Assembly: GCA_012064415.1 (NCBI GenBank)
Contig: SSNU01000157.1
Location: 276,113-340,112 of the forward strand
Direction: 5' to 3'
Origin: Gyrodactylus bullatarudis
Taxonomy: Eukaryota > Platyhelminthes > Monogenea > Gyrodactylidea > Gyrodactylidae
Length of the DNA: 64,000 nt
Positions 23,636 to 36,900 of the stretch are shown here, one piece after another. The notes below the pieces were generated by a model. That model saw only the letters and a program-made list of their open reading frames with translations. It was not told the origin of the DNA and did not search any database. Positions within the stretch are counted from its first letter, which is position 1, and every line of letters starts with the position of its first letter. The translations under genes were made by a program, and so were the position numbers.

Positions 23636-24831
23636 ATGGAATCATCTAACGAAATTGTTGTTAATGATTACAAAATTCCATCATGGTAAGGACAATTGAT
23701 TTTAATTGATATCAGGTGCGGTAAACCGCCATTAGGATTGCATCTCGACGTTTTGAAGGAAGGAAAGCTCGTTCAAGTTTGTTTATGTTCATTATAATCA
23801 ATTAGAAATTAATGATTGATGATAAAAAGTACTATACATTCGGACGTAATAAAGCTCTGTGCGATTTTTCAGTTGAGCATCAATCCTGCTCTAGAATTCA
23901 TGCTATTCTCTTGTGGCATAAAGTTCTTGAGAGAGCATTTCTTGTTGATTTAAACAGTATTCATGGTACATTCATAGGACGTATCCGTCTTGAAGCATAT
24001 ACTCCTCAACAACTTCCTATTGGTGCTGAGATAAAATTTGGTGCTTCAACTCGTAGTTACATTATACGTGAATCACCCAAAAATATTTCGTCACAAGAAG
24101 AACGTTCTTACATAGGGCCTGAGTTTAAACCCTCTTCGAGCAATGAAAAAGAATCTGACACTTCCCTTACCGAACTACCAGAAACTGAATATGAAATTGA
24201 TAATTTAACTGAATTCAACACTGCATTAAATAGAAGATTAACTAGCATAAACATGAATAATTCTTTTGGTGATGTTATACCAAATAAAAAGAAAAAAAAA
24301 CTAAATGTTCATTTTAATGATCAAGAAGAAATCATTAATCCAGAGGATGTAGACCCATCTGTTGGAAGATTTAGAAATCTCGTTCAAGAAACTTTTATCC
24401 CTAACAAGAAGAAATCAGAGGCTAAAGGTGGTGCAAACATGGGAATTAGCAGCATAAAATATTTATCAAAGAATCACTCAAACACATTCACTGTTAAAGT
24501 TCCAAATCAAGAAGCAGAAAGCATCCAACAAGACGAAGAAACAACTAATCCGAATTTCCTGTTGGCTTCAAAACTTGGTTTACCTATGCCAAATTTAGCA
24601 CCAGAGCCAGAATCTTTCAGTATAATTACACCTTCTCAAAATTTGGTTCATTCAATGCACCAAAAGAAACAGATTAAGGAAAATTCAGTTAACAAAGAAG
24701 AGATAGCGAAAAAGATGAATAGTGAATATTCAAACGAAACCAGAAAAGATGATATTCATATTGACAGCAAAAAGAAATACTTGAAAGAAGCCTGGCCTGG
24801 TAAACGACCAGGTTATTTAGTCGGAACGTAA
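23636..24831 (+). CDS. PPP1R8: NIPP1, nuclear inhibitor of protein phosphatase 1 (FHA domain)
   Basis: Exons 23636-23685, 23716-23776 and 23806-24831 give 378 residues (human NIPP1 351). Introns are 30 and 29 bp. The FHA domain spans about residues 30-125, with YTFGRN, HQSCSRIHAILL and NSIHGTF holding the phosphothreonine-binding Arg, Ser and His/Asn positions. The central block EIINPEDVDPSVGRFRN and the C-terminal KEAWPGKRPG match the family closely. NIPP1 targets PP1 to nuclear speckle substrates and takes part in pre-mRNA splicing. The PP1-docking motif, RVxF in vertebrates, reads NVHF at residues 204-207, preceded by a lysine run. A polyadenylation-like AATAAA lies at 24872-24877. Confidence 0.95.
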
Positions 24832-25267
24832 CATCGTGATATTTTAATTTATATCTGTAAATATTTTATAAAATAAATTCTTTTTTAATGCCAAAGATTT
24901 TCTTTCTTTCCAAGGCTTCATTAGAATATAAATGAAGAAAATTACTCTATTCAGTAAAATTATCTAGAAAAAGTAAAAGAACTTGATTTTATTATTAATT
25001 AATACTATTAATTTAATAGCATCTAGATTCTATTAGAATTTTTACCATCTATTTAAATTTTATTGTCAATTTATATTATAAATTTATATAAAATTTTTGA
25101 AATAAAAATATTATTCGATAAATTATTGAATTTTTGATTTTTTCACTATTAAAAACAAAATACTTTATAAAATTTTATTGTTAATAGTGATTATTGTTTT
25201 TATATTTTTAAATTTATCCGCAGTAGTCAAATTTTAATTACTACGCAATTTTATTATTGCATTAAAC
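24832..25267. other. AT-rich spacer between NIPP1 and VAP
   Basis: Contains the NIPP1 3' end signal and then very AT-rich sequence leading to the VAP start. No exon was seen. The VAP promoter presumably lies in the right half. Confidence 0.5.
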
Positions 25268-26388
25268 ATGTCACAAGTAGAAGCAAAGATCCAAGTTGAG
25301 CCCAAAGACGAACTGATCTTTAATGGTAAGCGAATATCTCGTAATTTTTTAAAAAAACTTCAGGTCCTTTCGATCGTGTTGTTTCATCTAAGATCAAACT
25401 CACAAATCCAGGAACTAACAGGTATTATTTCAAAGTAAAAACTACCGTTCCTAAGAGTTATTGCGTAAAACCCAGTTGTGGTTTTATTGAGCCATCTTCT
25501 ACTGTTCATGTTGAAATTTTATTGCAACCTGTATCTGTTAACCAATCAGACAAAAGCAAACACAAATTTATGATACAATTTCTCCAGGTTGCATTCAATG
25601 AAAAAGATGTTGAAAAATTATGGAAAGATCCCGCATCGAAAATTGAGGACTTTAAATTAAAATGTGTCATGAAACAACCAGAGGAAATAATTGAAATAGA
25701 CCCAACTACAAATATTACATTTGAAGGACCATTTACTTCACCTGTCACTTCTTATATAAAAATTAATAATAGTTCTGCAAATCCTGTATGTTTCAAGATA
25801 CAAACAACTGCACCTAAAAAATACTCAGTTACTCCTAACTCTGGACTTATCGAACCTCAAGAGTCACAGTTTATCAGCGTTACTCTTCACCAGTTCGATT
25901 ATAATCCTAATGAACAGTACAAAGAGCGTTTCCTTCTGCAGTACGTAGTTACACCTGATGTAACTGCATATCGTGAAAGTGTCTGGACTGATTTTGCTGA
26001 TAAAAAAATTGATTATATACTCAAATCTATTTATCATATGCCTAATGAAAACAACATCACTCCTGTTGCCTCTGGTACTCTCAAAGCTTCCACGAGTGAT
26101 CAAGATAAACAATATCGTTCCGAAATTGATCAGCTTAAATCAAAATTAGCTACTTACAAAGTAAGTTTATCACAAAAAAATTTGAAAATCTTACAAAATT
26201 TCTCAATATGTAATTGTATTTTTAAAATTTAGCTCAATGAAGAACGCTTGAGAAAGATCACTATTGAAAGTGGAAATCTTTCTATGGGTCATGCATCAAG
26301 AGATCCCGGATTTTTTGCTAACAATGCCATTTTACTAACTTTCATAGCCCTGATTCTGGGAGTGATTGCTGGAAAATTTTTCTTATAA
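25268..26388 (+). CDS. VAP: VAMP-associated protein (VAP) with two tandem MSP domains
   Basis: Exons 25268-25325, 25364-26160 and 26233-26388; 336 residues, against about 240-250 for ordinary VAPs. Introns are 38 and 72 bp. Two MSP domains can be read in one frame: MSP1 about residues 6-123 (YFKVKTTVPKSYCVKPSCGF, SDKSKHKFMIQ) and MSP2 about 128-235 (VCFKIQTTAPKKYSVTPNSG, FDYNPNEQYKERFLLQ). Then come a Ser/Thr linker, a coiled coil (about 265-300) and one C-terminal membrane anchor (about 312-334), the usual tail-anchored ER topology. VAPs bind FFAT motifs on lipid-transfer proteins at ER contact sites through a basic MSP face; MSP1 keeps KSKHKFM while MSP2 has QYKERFL. The duplication sits in one exon. 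Confidence 0.93.
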
Positions 26389-27914
26389 ATTCAGCAATTA
26401 TTGATACTTATTATTGTTATAATTACTAAAAACTAGATGTTGTCTCTATTTTAACCCTTTATGAATTGATAGTTATCCAAATCTTTAAATGGAATTCCCT
26501 TCATCCGTCTTTTTAGCCTTGTATATATGGAAATTTTCATTCATTACTCAATTTCACAATCTTAAACATCCACCACTCAGGCAAGGTTGTCTTCAAGCCG
26601 GAGAATCTTTGGCATATTTCAAGATTTCACCACTGAAGTACTCGAATTGTCTACATTTTTTCGTTTTTACACCATTATAATGATGAAAGCAAGAATAATA
26701 TCGAATCACAAGAGGAACATTTTTGGATATTTAGATAGTTATTTCTTCCTATTTTTACCAAGATATCGTACTACTGCAACTACTCAAAATCCCAGTCAAA
26801 TTATGAAAGATAGAATAAAGTAAAACCCCCTTAAACATATAAAACAAGCTGCGTATGTTAAAAAATGATTTGTTTTCTTCCATCTCTATTCCTCAATCAA
26901 CCTAATTAATGAACATGCAAACCATACATATACTATTGTCCTCAACCCCTCAGAATTGTTATTTAATTCTTCTAAAATTCTATTCTATGACTATTTGATG
27001 TCAATAAATACCGATAGAAACTCAATCTTTTCTATATTTTTTTTCTAATAATTTCGTAACCCTTACTTTCTATTCGTTCAATAAACCATTTAATCATGGA
27101 AAAAGTTCTTAATACATCTATCTATAATATGTGCATTATCCCCTTTAGGAACGAATGATAATTATCATAATAATTTTATAATAATTATCAATTATAATAA
27201 TTATTAGTAATTGTAATAATTTGTTCCAATAGGTTAGAAATAGAAACTACTTAATCAGTACAGGAAAAAATATCATATATCAAACCTTACTTGAAATTTT
27301 ACATCCGAAATCTCTACTTTCAAAGACGAATTCAATAATAATTTTAAAGTCTATTTATATTAAAAAATTATTGAACTACTTGTAAGTATACCACAGTGAG
27401 TAGGTTTGTATAGTGTTGCACCAATAAGAGTATTTTCACTAGTTGTAGGCAATAGAATTCTATACGGTAGCAAGTATGCATATATAAATTCACTTTCATT
27501 GAGAGAAACCAGTACAGTGGCAGTACACCCCTCTAATAGAGGGCTTCTTTTTCTTGAGTAAAAGATATTTTAATTAATAATACATTAGATTATAATACAT
27601 GCTATGATTATTATTATTAGATTGCAACTAGCAAGAAAATTAAATGAGAAAACTTGAGCACTCTACAACACACCTCTCTGTCTTCCAATATGAATTGAAA
27701 AATTCTTCAAGAGACGAATATGTCGTGTGTTAACTTACAATAAAATGATATTATTACAAATATATTACATAATTAATTATAATTAAAACTCTTTGAAGGA
27801 AAAGAGAACGACAAGAATGCATAACACAAGAAAGGTTGTGAAAAACGATTTGTAGAGAAAAAAAGTTTGAATCGAAAAAGTTTTAAAATTTTGAAAAAGA
27901 AATTATAAAAAAAA
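26389..27914. other. Intergenic; no gene supported
   Basis: 26480-26830 is less AT-rich with open frames on both strands but no recognisable motif. 27150-27230 is low-complexity with many TAATTATTA-type runs. A short stem CCCTCTAATAGAGGG at about 27529-27543, with a TATATAAATT box at about 27480, lies 430 bp upstream of the RASEF-like start and may belong to its promoter or to a short transcript. Confidence 0.4.
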
Positions 27915-30900
27915 ATGAATGAAAATCTACTAGAGGCATTCCTTGAGTCTTTTTCCACTCGCAAGGATGGATGTTTAAATGAAGATGAGTTGAATCGAAT
28001 GTGCTCAGAGCCAAATATTGGATTTGATGAGAGTACCTCTGCTGAATTATTTAATAAGCTTCCAAAGAATTCCAAAGGCTATGTTAAAATTAAGGATATA
28101 ATTTCAGAATTATTCAACTGGCAAGGCGGTAACACACCCAATGAGCCAAAGGTGAATAACACGTCAAGCAAACGTCAACCACCCCCACACAAACTAGAGG
28201 TGGTAAAGTCAGTTCTCAACGAAGATGTCTATGAGTTTGATAATCAAGTGACCAGTCCATTTCTCGAATCAAATACAAATTTCAAAGATTTCGAATCGAT
28301 AATATCCCAAAAGTATCCAGAATTGTTGAACTCTTTCCAGAATTTAGCCATGGACATAAAATCTGAGATCAAGGCCAAGAAATTGGAAAAGGATGAATTG
28401 GAACATAGTTTTGCTGAGTGAGTCTCTACTTTAATCGAACCAGTATTACATTATTTAAAAAATTCCTCTTTCCCCAACAGGGAACGTAGACAGAGACGAC
28501 ACGATTTGACTAGGCTTGAGATGGAATTAGAAGCTGAATATAGGTCAGCAGAAAGTCAACTTGAAGAGAAGGTTAGTGACTCTCTCTCTGGTGTGAAAAT
28601 ATTCTTCTTGCTTGAGTTTGAGTAAGCAATTTGGGAGTGAATGAGATCCCTTATTCGGTCTCCTCTTTTTATGTATTTATTATGATTTATCAATTATAAT
28701 TACAGTTATTATTATTGGCAATTAACATCCTCAAGATGAGTTTAAATTCAAGATGAAAGAAAAGTTATATTTTTCTAAATTATAGATTTTCCAATACCTT
28801 TGATAGAAATCATTGTTCAATTACAGTTATATCATTCTTTCAAAACATTATGTCGAGATAATGAGATAAATAATCGTTCTATTATTGAAATTGTCAATCA
28901 ATATTAGACATGATTAAAGAAAACTTGAAACTTTTTAATTCAAACTTCCTTATTCTATTTGTCCAGTCTAAATTGAAATCTATTTTTAGATTAACTACAT
29001 AGGTAGAGGCTCGAGCTCAGACTAAGAGTACGATTCACTTTTTCTTCAACATTTTGTGATGGTTTTAAAATTTGCATTAAAAAATAAAAGAATTGAATTT
29101 TATAAGACCCAAGGAACCACTACAAAAAGCAGATTCATTGAGCTTTCTTATTTGGGTGTAAGTTTGAGCGAGAATTTTTTTCTTTTTAATCAATATTATC
29201 GATTGTTAGAAATGTATTTTTAAATAAAAAACAAATTCGAGTAAATTTTATTTCAACAGTATCAAAATATAGATAAATAAATAAATGCTTATTTATTTGG
29301 ATTATAATCTAAAACATTAATTATTGTATTTGAAATAATAATAATAATAATACAAATAATCTTGTAACAGATTCGAAAGGAACTAGAGAAAAAATATCAA
29401 AGTTTAATCTCAAAAAAAGAACTCGAAGTCAATCGATACAAAGAGCTCGTCAATGATATTGAGGTACGTTTATTTATTCTTAATCAAATCAAAAGAGCTC
29501 ACTACTAGTACAATGAGAATTAGAAACAATTTATTGCAATCCTAAATAAGAATCTAGAATATGAGGCAAATAAGATAATTTTTCAGAAGCCTCAGAGTTT
29601 TTTTTCACGACTTTGAGCTTTGATAAAAATTATTTTGCGATAAAAAAATTCTCAGCCGAAATTTTCCGATAAATAATTTTTATCTTACAGTAACTCTAGT
29701 TTAACCTCAAATGACTAATCCAATGAAACTTACAATAAAAATAATTTTTAGTTCGACTCATAGTTGATATAAATATTATATTCCAGATTATTTTAATATG
29801 AAAACATTTCTCGTGTCTTTCTTGGTATAAATAAATCTCTAAACATAACAGATAATTGTATGTAGTTTAAAGCAGTGTGAATAGGTATTTTCACAGATGT
29901 TCAAATTTCTTACCTATACTGATAGTGAAAATATCTGTAGCACAAGTTAGAGGTTTCATTTTAAAGTATCCCGATTGCATTATAGCTTGATGAATAAAAT
30001 AAACAATTGGATCCTAAAAACCAAACAAAATCAAATGTAATCAAACTCAGCAATTTGTTATGAATAAAACTTGAGGATTTTATTCCTGCTAAAACCTTTG
30101 TTTGAAATTCTTTAATTCTAAGAGTAGGAAATTTTCTAAAATCTAATTTCAAAAGTGAACTCTGCAATGCAATAACTAAAATTTGGTGGGGGCACAATGC
30201 TGAACCAGCAAAATTTATATTTCTTATTTGAGTCTTTTAAAATATAAAAGTTGGTTGATATGAAGTTGGGAATCTATGATTTTAAAAAATCTCGATGTTG
30301 AAGATTTTTAGGAATTCATACTTTTGAAGAAAAAAATTGGTCCAAATTTTAATAGTTATACGATTGGCTCCTCCCTGTTACCAGGTCAGAGAAATTGATG
30401 TACAATACAATTTGTAAAAATGAATAATTTCTCATCCTGAACTCAAAAATGATTAAGATTTTCGATTTTTAATTTCGTCATCTTTATATATTAATGATGA
30501 AAACTCAAGACAGAAAGTTTTAAGTTTGAGGGATTTCTTACAATTCGAGAACATTCAAATTTGTCAAACAATTATTTCACTGTTAGATGAAACAGGAATA
30601 CCAGGATAATGCACGATCAAGGCCTGAAAGAAAATCAGGCATTTACGATTATGACTTTGATCACGAGTCCACAGTTACTGGGAATCAAAAACCTGTCAAG
30701 GTTACAGCCAAAGACTTTGCCACCTTCAACATCCAAGAGATAAACGAAGCTATTGAAAAGATGGATCCAAACAACGTCGACTTGAAGGAGTTGCTCCATT
30801 TCACCCTTGGAAAGTTGGAATCTAGTGAAAATGAACTACGTATGATCAATGACCAGTTGGATGAGCAAACTAATCAACTGATCCAGTGAGTTCTGAAACT

Positions 30901-33900
30901 GAAATAATACACGGAAATTTTATCCTTTCCTTTTCTTTTGCTATCTGATAGATATATATATTTTGAGGGCAGTTGGTTTTTGCTATTTTCTGATCCTATT
31001 ACTCTTTACGCCTATTAATAGGATACTTAATAAGTAATTCTTTAAGTCCCACTGGCTTATTTCTATCACATATCATTTTATCAACTAATTATTGTTCATC
31101 TAAGCCTCAGAAAATACTCCATTTACCCTCCCGTAAGGAAATTTATTAATCTCCTGAAATAGGCAATGTTTTTAACTCTATGATTCGTCAAAACCGTGCT
31201 AAACTTATTCAAAGAAAGTTTTTGAAAACCTTCTTCCTAGATTCATAGATGCATAGTACGATAATTTTTATCGAGAAATAAAACCTCATGAACTCTATCT
31301 GTTGAAGCTTTAAATATAGCCTATTTTTGATCAATAACTCCTGGGACTTTAAGGGCTAAAATTGTCTTTTATATTCTTAATGATTTTTCGCTTGGTTGAT
31401 AATATTTTTGGTTATATTCATATATTGTATATTCTCATCTGATCATACCAGATAGACCAGGGTAAAGAACACGAGAGTGTTATAAAAAGTAATTTTCAAA
31501 GAGGTTAGTAATAAAATAGGTAGTATTTCTTCCAAAGGCTGATTTTATTGAAAGGTTTTATAATCACAATCAGGAATCTTAGATTAAATCTGAAATTTCT
31601 CGATTCTAATGGAATGATTATACTTAATGATTCTTTTTATTTTCAGACGGGAAATTTATGCCGAAGAGAATCAAAAAATACGAGAAAAACTCGAAAACGA
31701 AATTACTTCTATCAAGTAATCCCTTTCTCGATAAAGATATAATCGCAAATATGCCTTATTTCAGTAGTGAAATTTAATTAAATTTTTTTTGCCAAAAATC
31801 TGAATTCAACACCTTATCAATATTTTTATCAATTTCAAAGATTTGAAGCAGTTTCTGAAGAATTCTTCGTCTAATGTTGCTCCCAAATACTAGCACAAAA
31901 CTGCTTCAAATCTTTGAAATTGATAAAAATTTTGGATTCGAAAGTTGAAAAAGTGGAAATTTGTTGCATTTTCGAAATTCAAAAAACGACCTGATTTTGG
32001 TCAGATTGAATTTTTTCAAAATATTTTTTAAATTTCCACAACTTATTTGCTCATTTTATATTGGAATTCGAAATTTAAATTTGCTCCTGACTTTTTGGAA
32101 AAAAATTTCATTAAAACATTTTATTTCAGAAAGAAACTGAAGGTGCTTAATGACGTCAATAGCGTAAGTTTTTAACACCAATCCTCTTATTTATTGCACT
32201 AAACTTTCTTAAAAATTTATCGGTCGAAATTAAGTCATCGGTAAGAAAAAAGCGCTGATCTATAACTTAGCTCGGATTCAACTGAAAGCGAATATTTCGA
32301 TCATATTAACTCGTCTAGTTTTCACTCGTTATCATATTGAGCACGTAGAAGGAATTTTCATTCTGCATCGGATAGAGTTACTTTTATGGACGTAGGACGA
32401 AAAAAATTATTTCGCTCATTAATGGAGCTGAATTCATGGAAAGAGGTCTAGACGCAAGAGCATGGCAGTATTGACCAAAATAGAAAATTTTATTGTGAAA
32501 CTCAGGCCTGATTTGGCTCTTCAGAATGCCTGAGGAATCCTCGATGAGGATCGAAAATTTTCTCGATTTTGAAGAAAAAAATCTACACTGTATTGCTTCA
32601 CAAGGAATTGATGGATGTTCCCTGTTGTAGAAACAGCCTAATCCATTGATACGTCGTATACTAGATTATGTTTTCTTCTGGTAGGCTATCTATTTTCTTG
32701 AAGAAAATGAATGCAATCGATTTTTCTCGCTATGGTTTCTAAGACATATTGCAAATTTACAATCTTGCCTATAAAACATTTCTAGAACCATAACCAACAA
32801 GATGCAATGTTTTTTTTGCCTACTTAAAAAATTATTATTTTAGCTGTCAACACAGGACAATGGTGAGTTCAAAGTATTAAATGTTTCTGCTTTGCGGCGG
32901 TATCTTAAATGTAAGGTATCAAAGAACTGACTATAATCATGAATAATAGCATGAAATAGACAAGCTACCTAATTTCATGGATTTAATTAATTTATTTCAG
33001 CAAAAAAGTTATAACAAAAGCAGTTGAATTTTATGTTTTTACAAATCTTTTTCATTTGGCTGACAGATTCATTTAGCAGACAAGAATATTTGATAAATGA
33101 AAGCCTGATATGAAAACGAATTGTAAAATTACGAAATCTCTAATGTTAGATGAATGATTTCGCTGAAATCGAGGATTATTTGAAACCTAAATTTTTGAAT
33201 TAAGACGTTGAAAACCTGACAAGTGAAGGAAGCAGTGCCAAATTGAATAAGAACATGCTATATCCTGTGAGTATTTACACTTTATAGTACTAGACTGGGT
33301 CCTTATTTTTTAAAATTTGAAAATTAGGGATAACTCATTAAATAATTTTTTATCAAACTCTCTTCATGTCATAAATTGAACCTTCCGAGTTATTCAAAAG
33401 ATTTATCTTATAAATTGAATATACAGTTATGCACTAGTTTTGGTGTGTGGGAATGTGCACACCCCGATTTTCCAACTAAAAATAAGAGTTCGTATTTGAA
33501 ATCTACTAAGAAGTAGGACAAATATATTTAAATTTTAATATTTTAAGCACTTTTGTCACTTTTCTAGTTTTTGGTCTCAACTTGTAGAGAATTTTCTCCT
33601 GATTCGATCAGTACCACTCAACCCTATCAAATTCGTTCATTAAGTATGAAAACTATTGAAAATAAACTTCGAAATTTTGATGAAAAATTAATGCGTCACC
33701 CTCTCCCCTAATTTACAAGTTGAGCTAAACTTTCTTACTAATTATGCATTACATTTCAGTCACAAATTGTCTATTTAAGGTCAAATTGTTTCATACTTAC
33801 ACCTTGTTAAATTAAAAATCAATAGAGAATTCTATCTACAGTCTTTTCAGTGACTTTGGAAACATCATTCAATAAATTGAGCTCTTTTTTAGTCAAAATT

Positions 33901-36900
33901 TAAACACCCATAACTTTTTTATTATGAATGATAGAAATGTAATTTTTTCTGCAAATGAAAGAGAATTTCAAATATATTTGTCCTACTTCTTATTAGATTT
34001 CAAATACGAACTCTTATTTTTAATTGGAAAATCGGGGTGTGCACATTCCCACACACCAAAACTGGTGCACAACTGTAAACTTTATTCTAGACATGAGAGA
34101 AATCATCTTATTAATAATTTTAGGGCATAAACTGATTATCAGGATGGTTAAAAATTTGAATATCACATAGCATTTAATTATAGATTTAGAGAGGATCTAC
34201 CCCATTTTACACAGTGTAAGAGAAATAAATCTGCAAAAAACACATTTAATGCACAAAACTTTTGAAATCCATTGGATAATTTCGAAATTCGAATTAGCTA
34301 GAATGTTCTTCTTCAAATTTTGTTCTAGATGAACTCAATTTTTTTCAGAGTTGATTTAGCTCATGGGTAACACCATGTTAGTAAACTCTTGAAACTCTTA
34401 AAAGCTTCAGGAACCATGGCAGTAAAAAATTGATCGAGTTTTCTAAGAGTGCAAAGTATTATATAAATGAATTGGAATTTTTTCGGTTTCTGGAAGCAAC
34501 TTTGAAAAAAATTTTCTTTAGCACAAGACAAGCAAAAATGTTGAGAACTATAATCCCTTCTCTGATGATTTGTCGGAGAATAGTGAATATCATGTGTCGA
34601 TTCTCGATAGCTCAGAGGAGAACCAACAGCCAGATAGATTATTCAAGGTTATCATGGTTGGAGATTCATCTGTGGGAAAGAGTAGCTTTCTCAATCGATT
34701 TTGCACAAAGAACTTTTATAACTCTTACAAGTCGACAATTGGTGTAGACTTTATGACCAAGAATATACGCATTGATCATAAACTTTATACAATTCAATTG
34801 TGGGACACAGCTGGCCAGGAAAAGTGAGTAAATTATCTTTTTCTAAGACAGACGAGTAAAACTAACTGACAAGATTAATTATGAAAAATCGCCATTTATT
34901 AATCTACATTAAATTAGCCCAAGACAATTTTTTTTAATTTAAGGATTAAAATATTTATGTCAGATTCAGAGGATAAGAATATAATTGTCCCAGTAATTTT
35001 GTAAATTCAAATAAACTTTAAGAATATTCATATATAGTTTTCAGATATAGTTTTCTTGCTTTATTAAGCCTCGTCTCTGCATGTATTAATTTACCGTGTC
35101 GGAAATACAACACCAAAATTACTGGCAGCGAAGACCAACATGGTCTGACCAAGTTTTCTTTCTGATTTATTACACAGTCTTACATGGAAAAATTCTACTC
35201 AATTCTTTTCACACAACCTAATATTTTCCACTTTAGTAGAGAAATTTAGAAGATACAGTCGTAGTAATTTATTAATTGAACTAATCTACAAATCTATATT
35301 TATTATGATTTCTAGGTGTTTTTTTACGCTTTTGATACTTCAAAGACTTAATTGAGGTTGATTTTTTTCCTACGAGGTGCTTAAATAGAGTTGAAATTAG
35401 AGATTTTCGAAATAAATAGGTAAATTTTCAACTTTGACTTGAATAGCTCAGAAACTATAAGAGTCAAGGGAAAGTTTTCTTCTACTCTTTTGTTAAAAAT
35501 TTATTCCTGAAGAAGATAATGTCTATTAAAATTTAGGTCAATATTAGAATTCTCAGCCATGGTCATCCAAACGTTTCGACGGTGATTGTCTTCACACGCC
35601 TTCTTCAGTGGTACGACAAGTTTGTCAAAAAACAAATTACTATTTATATACTGCCATGACAAACTTGTCGTACCACTGAAGAAGGCGTGTGAAGAAAATC
35701 ACCGTCGAAACGTTTGGATGACCATGGCTGAGAATTCTAATATTGACCTAAGTTTTAATAAATTTTATTATAAAACTAATTTTAGACCATTTTTCACTGA
35801 TTCGGAAGATAATGTCATTTCTGTCTTTCTATCTCATTCATTATCTATTGGAAGGCAAAGCACTACAAGTAGGGTTTTCAGCTTTTACCGAATAACTCGA
35901 AAATTCTAATGTAGAATTTTTTAAGAAACACGTATCTGAAATCAGCGAAAAATTCACTACAAAAGTGGAAAATATCATTGAGTAGAATTTTTCCATGTAA
36001 GACTATGTAATTGATAAATTTTCATCAATTTTTCTTAATATTTTAAGACATGTCTTAGGACTCTACAAACTGAAGCTATGTAAATTGAAGACTGGAGTTT
36101 TTTTGACCAAGAACTCTATATATTTTGAAATTTAGATTTTTGCAAACAAGAAGATGTTCAAAATGGTTTTCAGAATCAAAATTAAACTTCTAAACAAATT
36201 TAAAGGCTAAATATGATTTAAGGCAACACCTTATTTCGATTCTTCTCAATCGTTTTCCTTGCTTGAGAATCAATGAACTTTTGATAATCCAATATTCATG
36301 ATTAATATTAGATTTTTTTGATGAAAATAAACATTTTCGTAGAATTGGTAAATTCTAATCATCATATTTACTAGCTTGACCTTCACAAATTATTTATTTC
36401 TGTCAAAATCTTTGTATTAAAATTTAAAAAATTTAACTATCACGAAATTATATACGATATTTTCGAATTGTTTTATACTTGGACATTCGATGGTTTAGAA
36501 ATAGTTTAAAACTTACAAATACAGAAAGATACTAACCTTTTGGTCTCCTGGATGTCTCCACGTTACTTTGTGGATGATATAAAAATTTAAATTAGTGAAT
36601 TTTTACTGTGAATCACATGATGGTTTGGGGTATGAGGAAGCAATTTACTCAAAATCAAAATTTAATTTCATTCATATTAAGTCTCTAGGGAATTGTTTAT
36701 ACATTTTTACTCTTGGTTATTGGTGGAGAATTAATTCTGATTTTTAATCAATGCTTTTCGAAACGCTTATAAAATAAACAAAGCTCTCTTCTGTCATTGA
36801 GTTTCATCAACGAGTTTTCAAGGTTTTCTTTGGCCGTCGTAATTATTTATATTTGAAATAAAATCAAAATACTTGAAAGTAAACCTGATTTAAGAAAAAA

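Noticed and set aside
25506..25748. Minus-strand frame over VAP
   Set aside because: Antisense of well-supported coding sequence.
26489..26823. Two overlapping plus-strand frames
   Set aside because: No motif; overlapping in different frames, typical of chance.
27529..27543. Short stem as a terminator or small RNA
   Set aside because: A single short hairpin is not enough to call an RNA gene in a eukaryote.
27773..28075. Minus-strand frame over RASEF-like exon 1
   Set aside because: Antisense of an EF-hand-containing exon.
34430..34747. Plus-strand frame overlapping the Rab exon
   Set aside because: Wrong frame of the P-loop exon.
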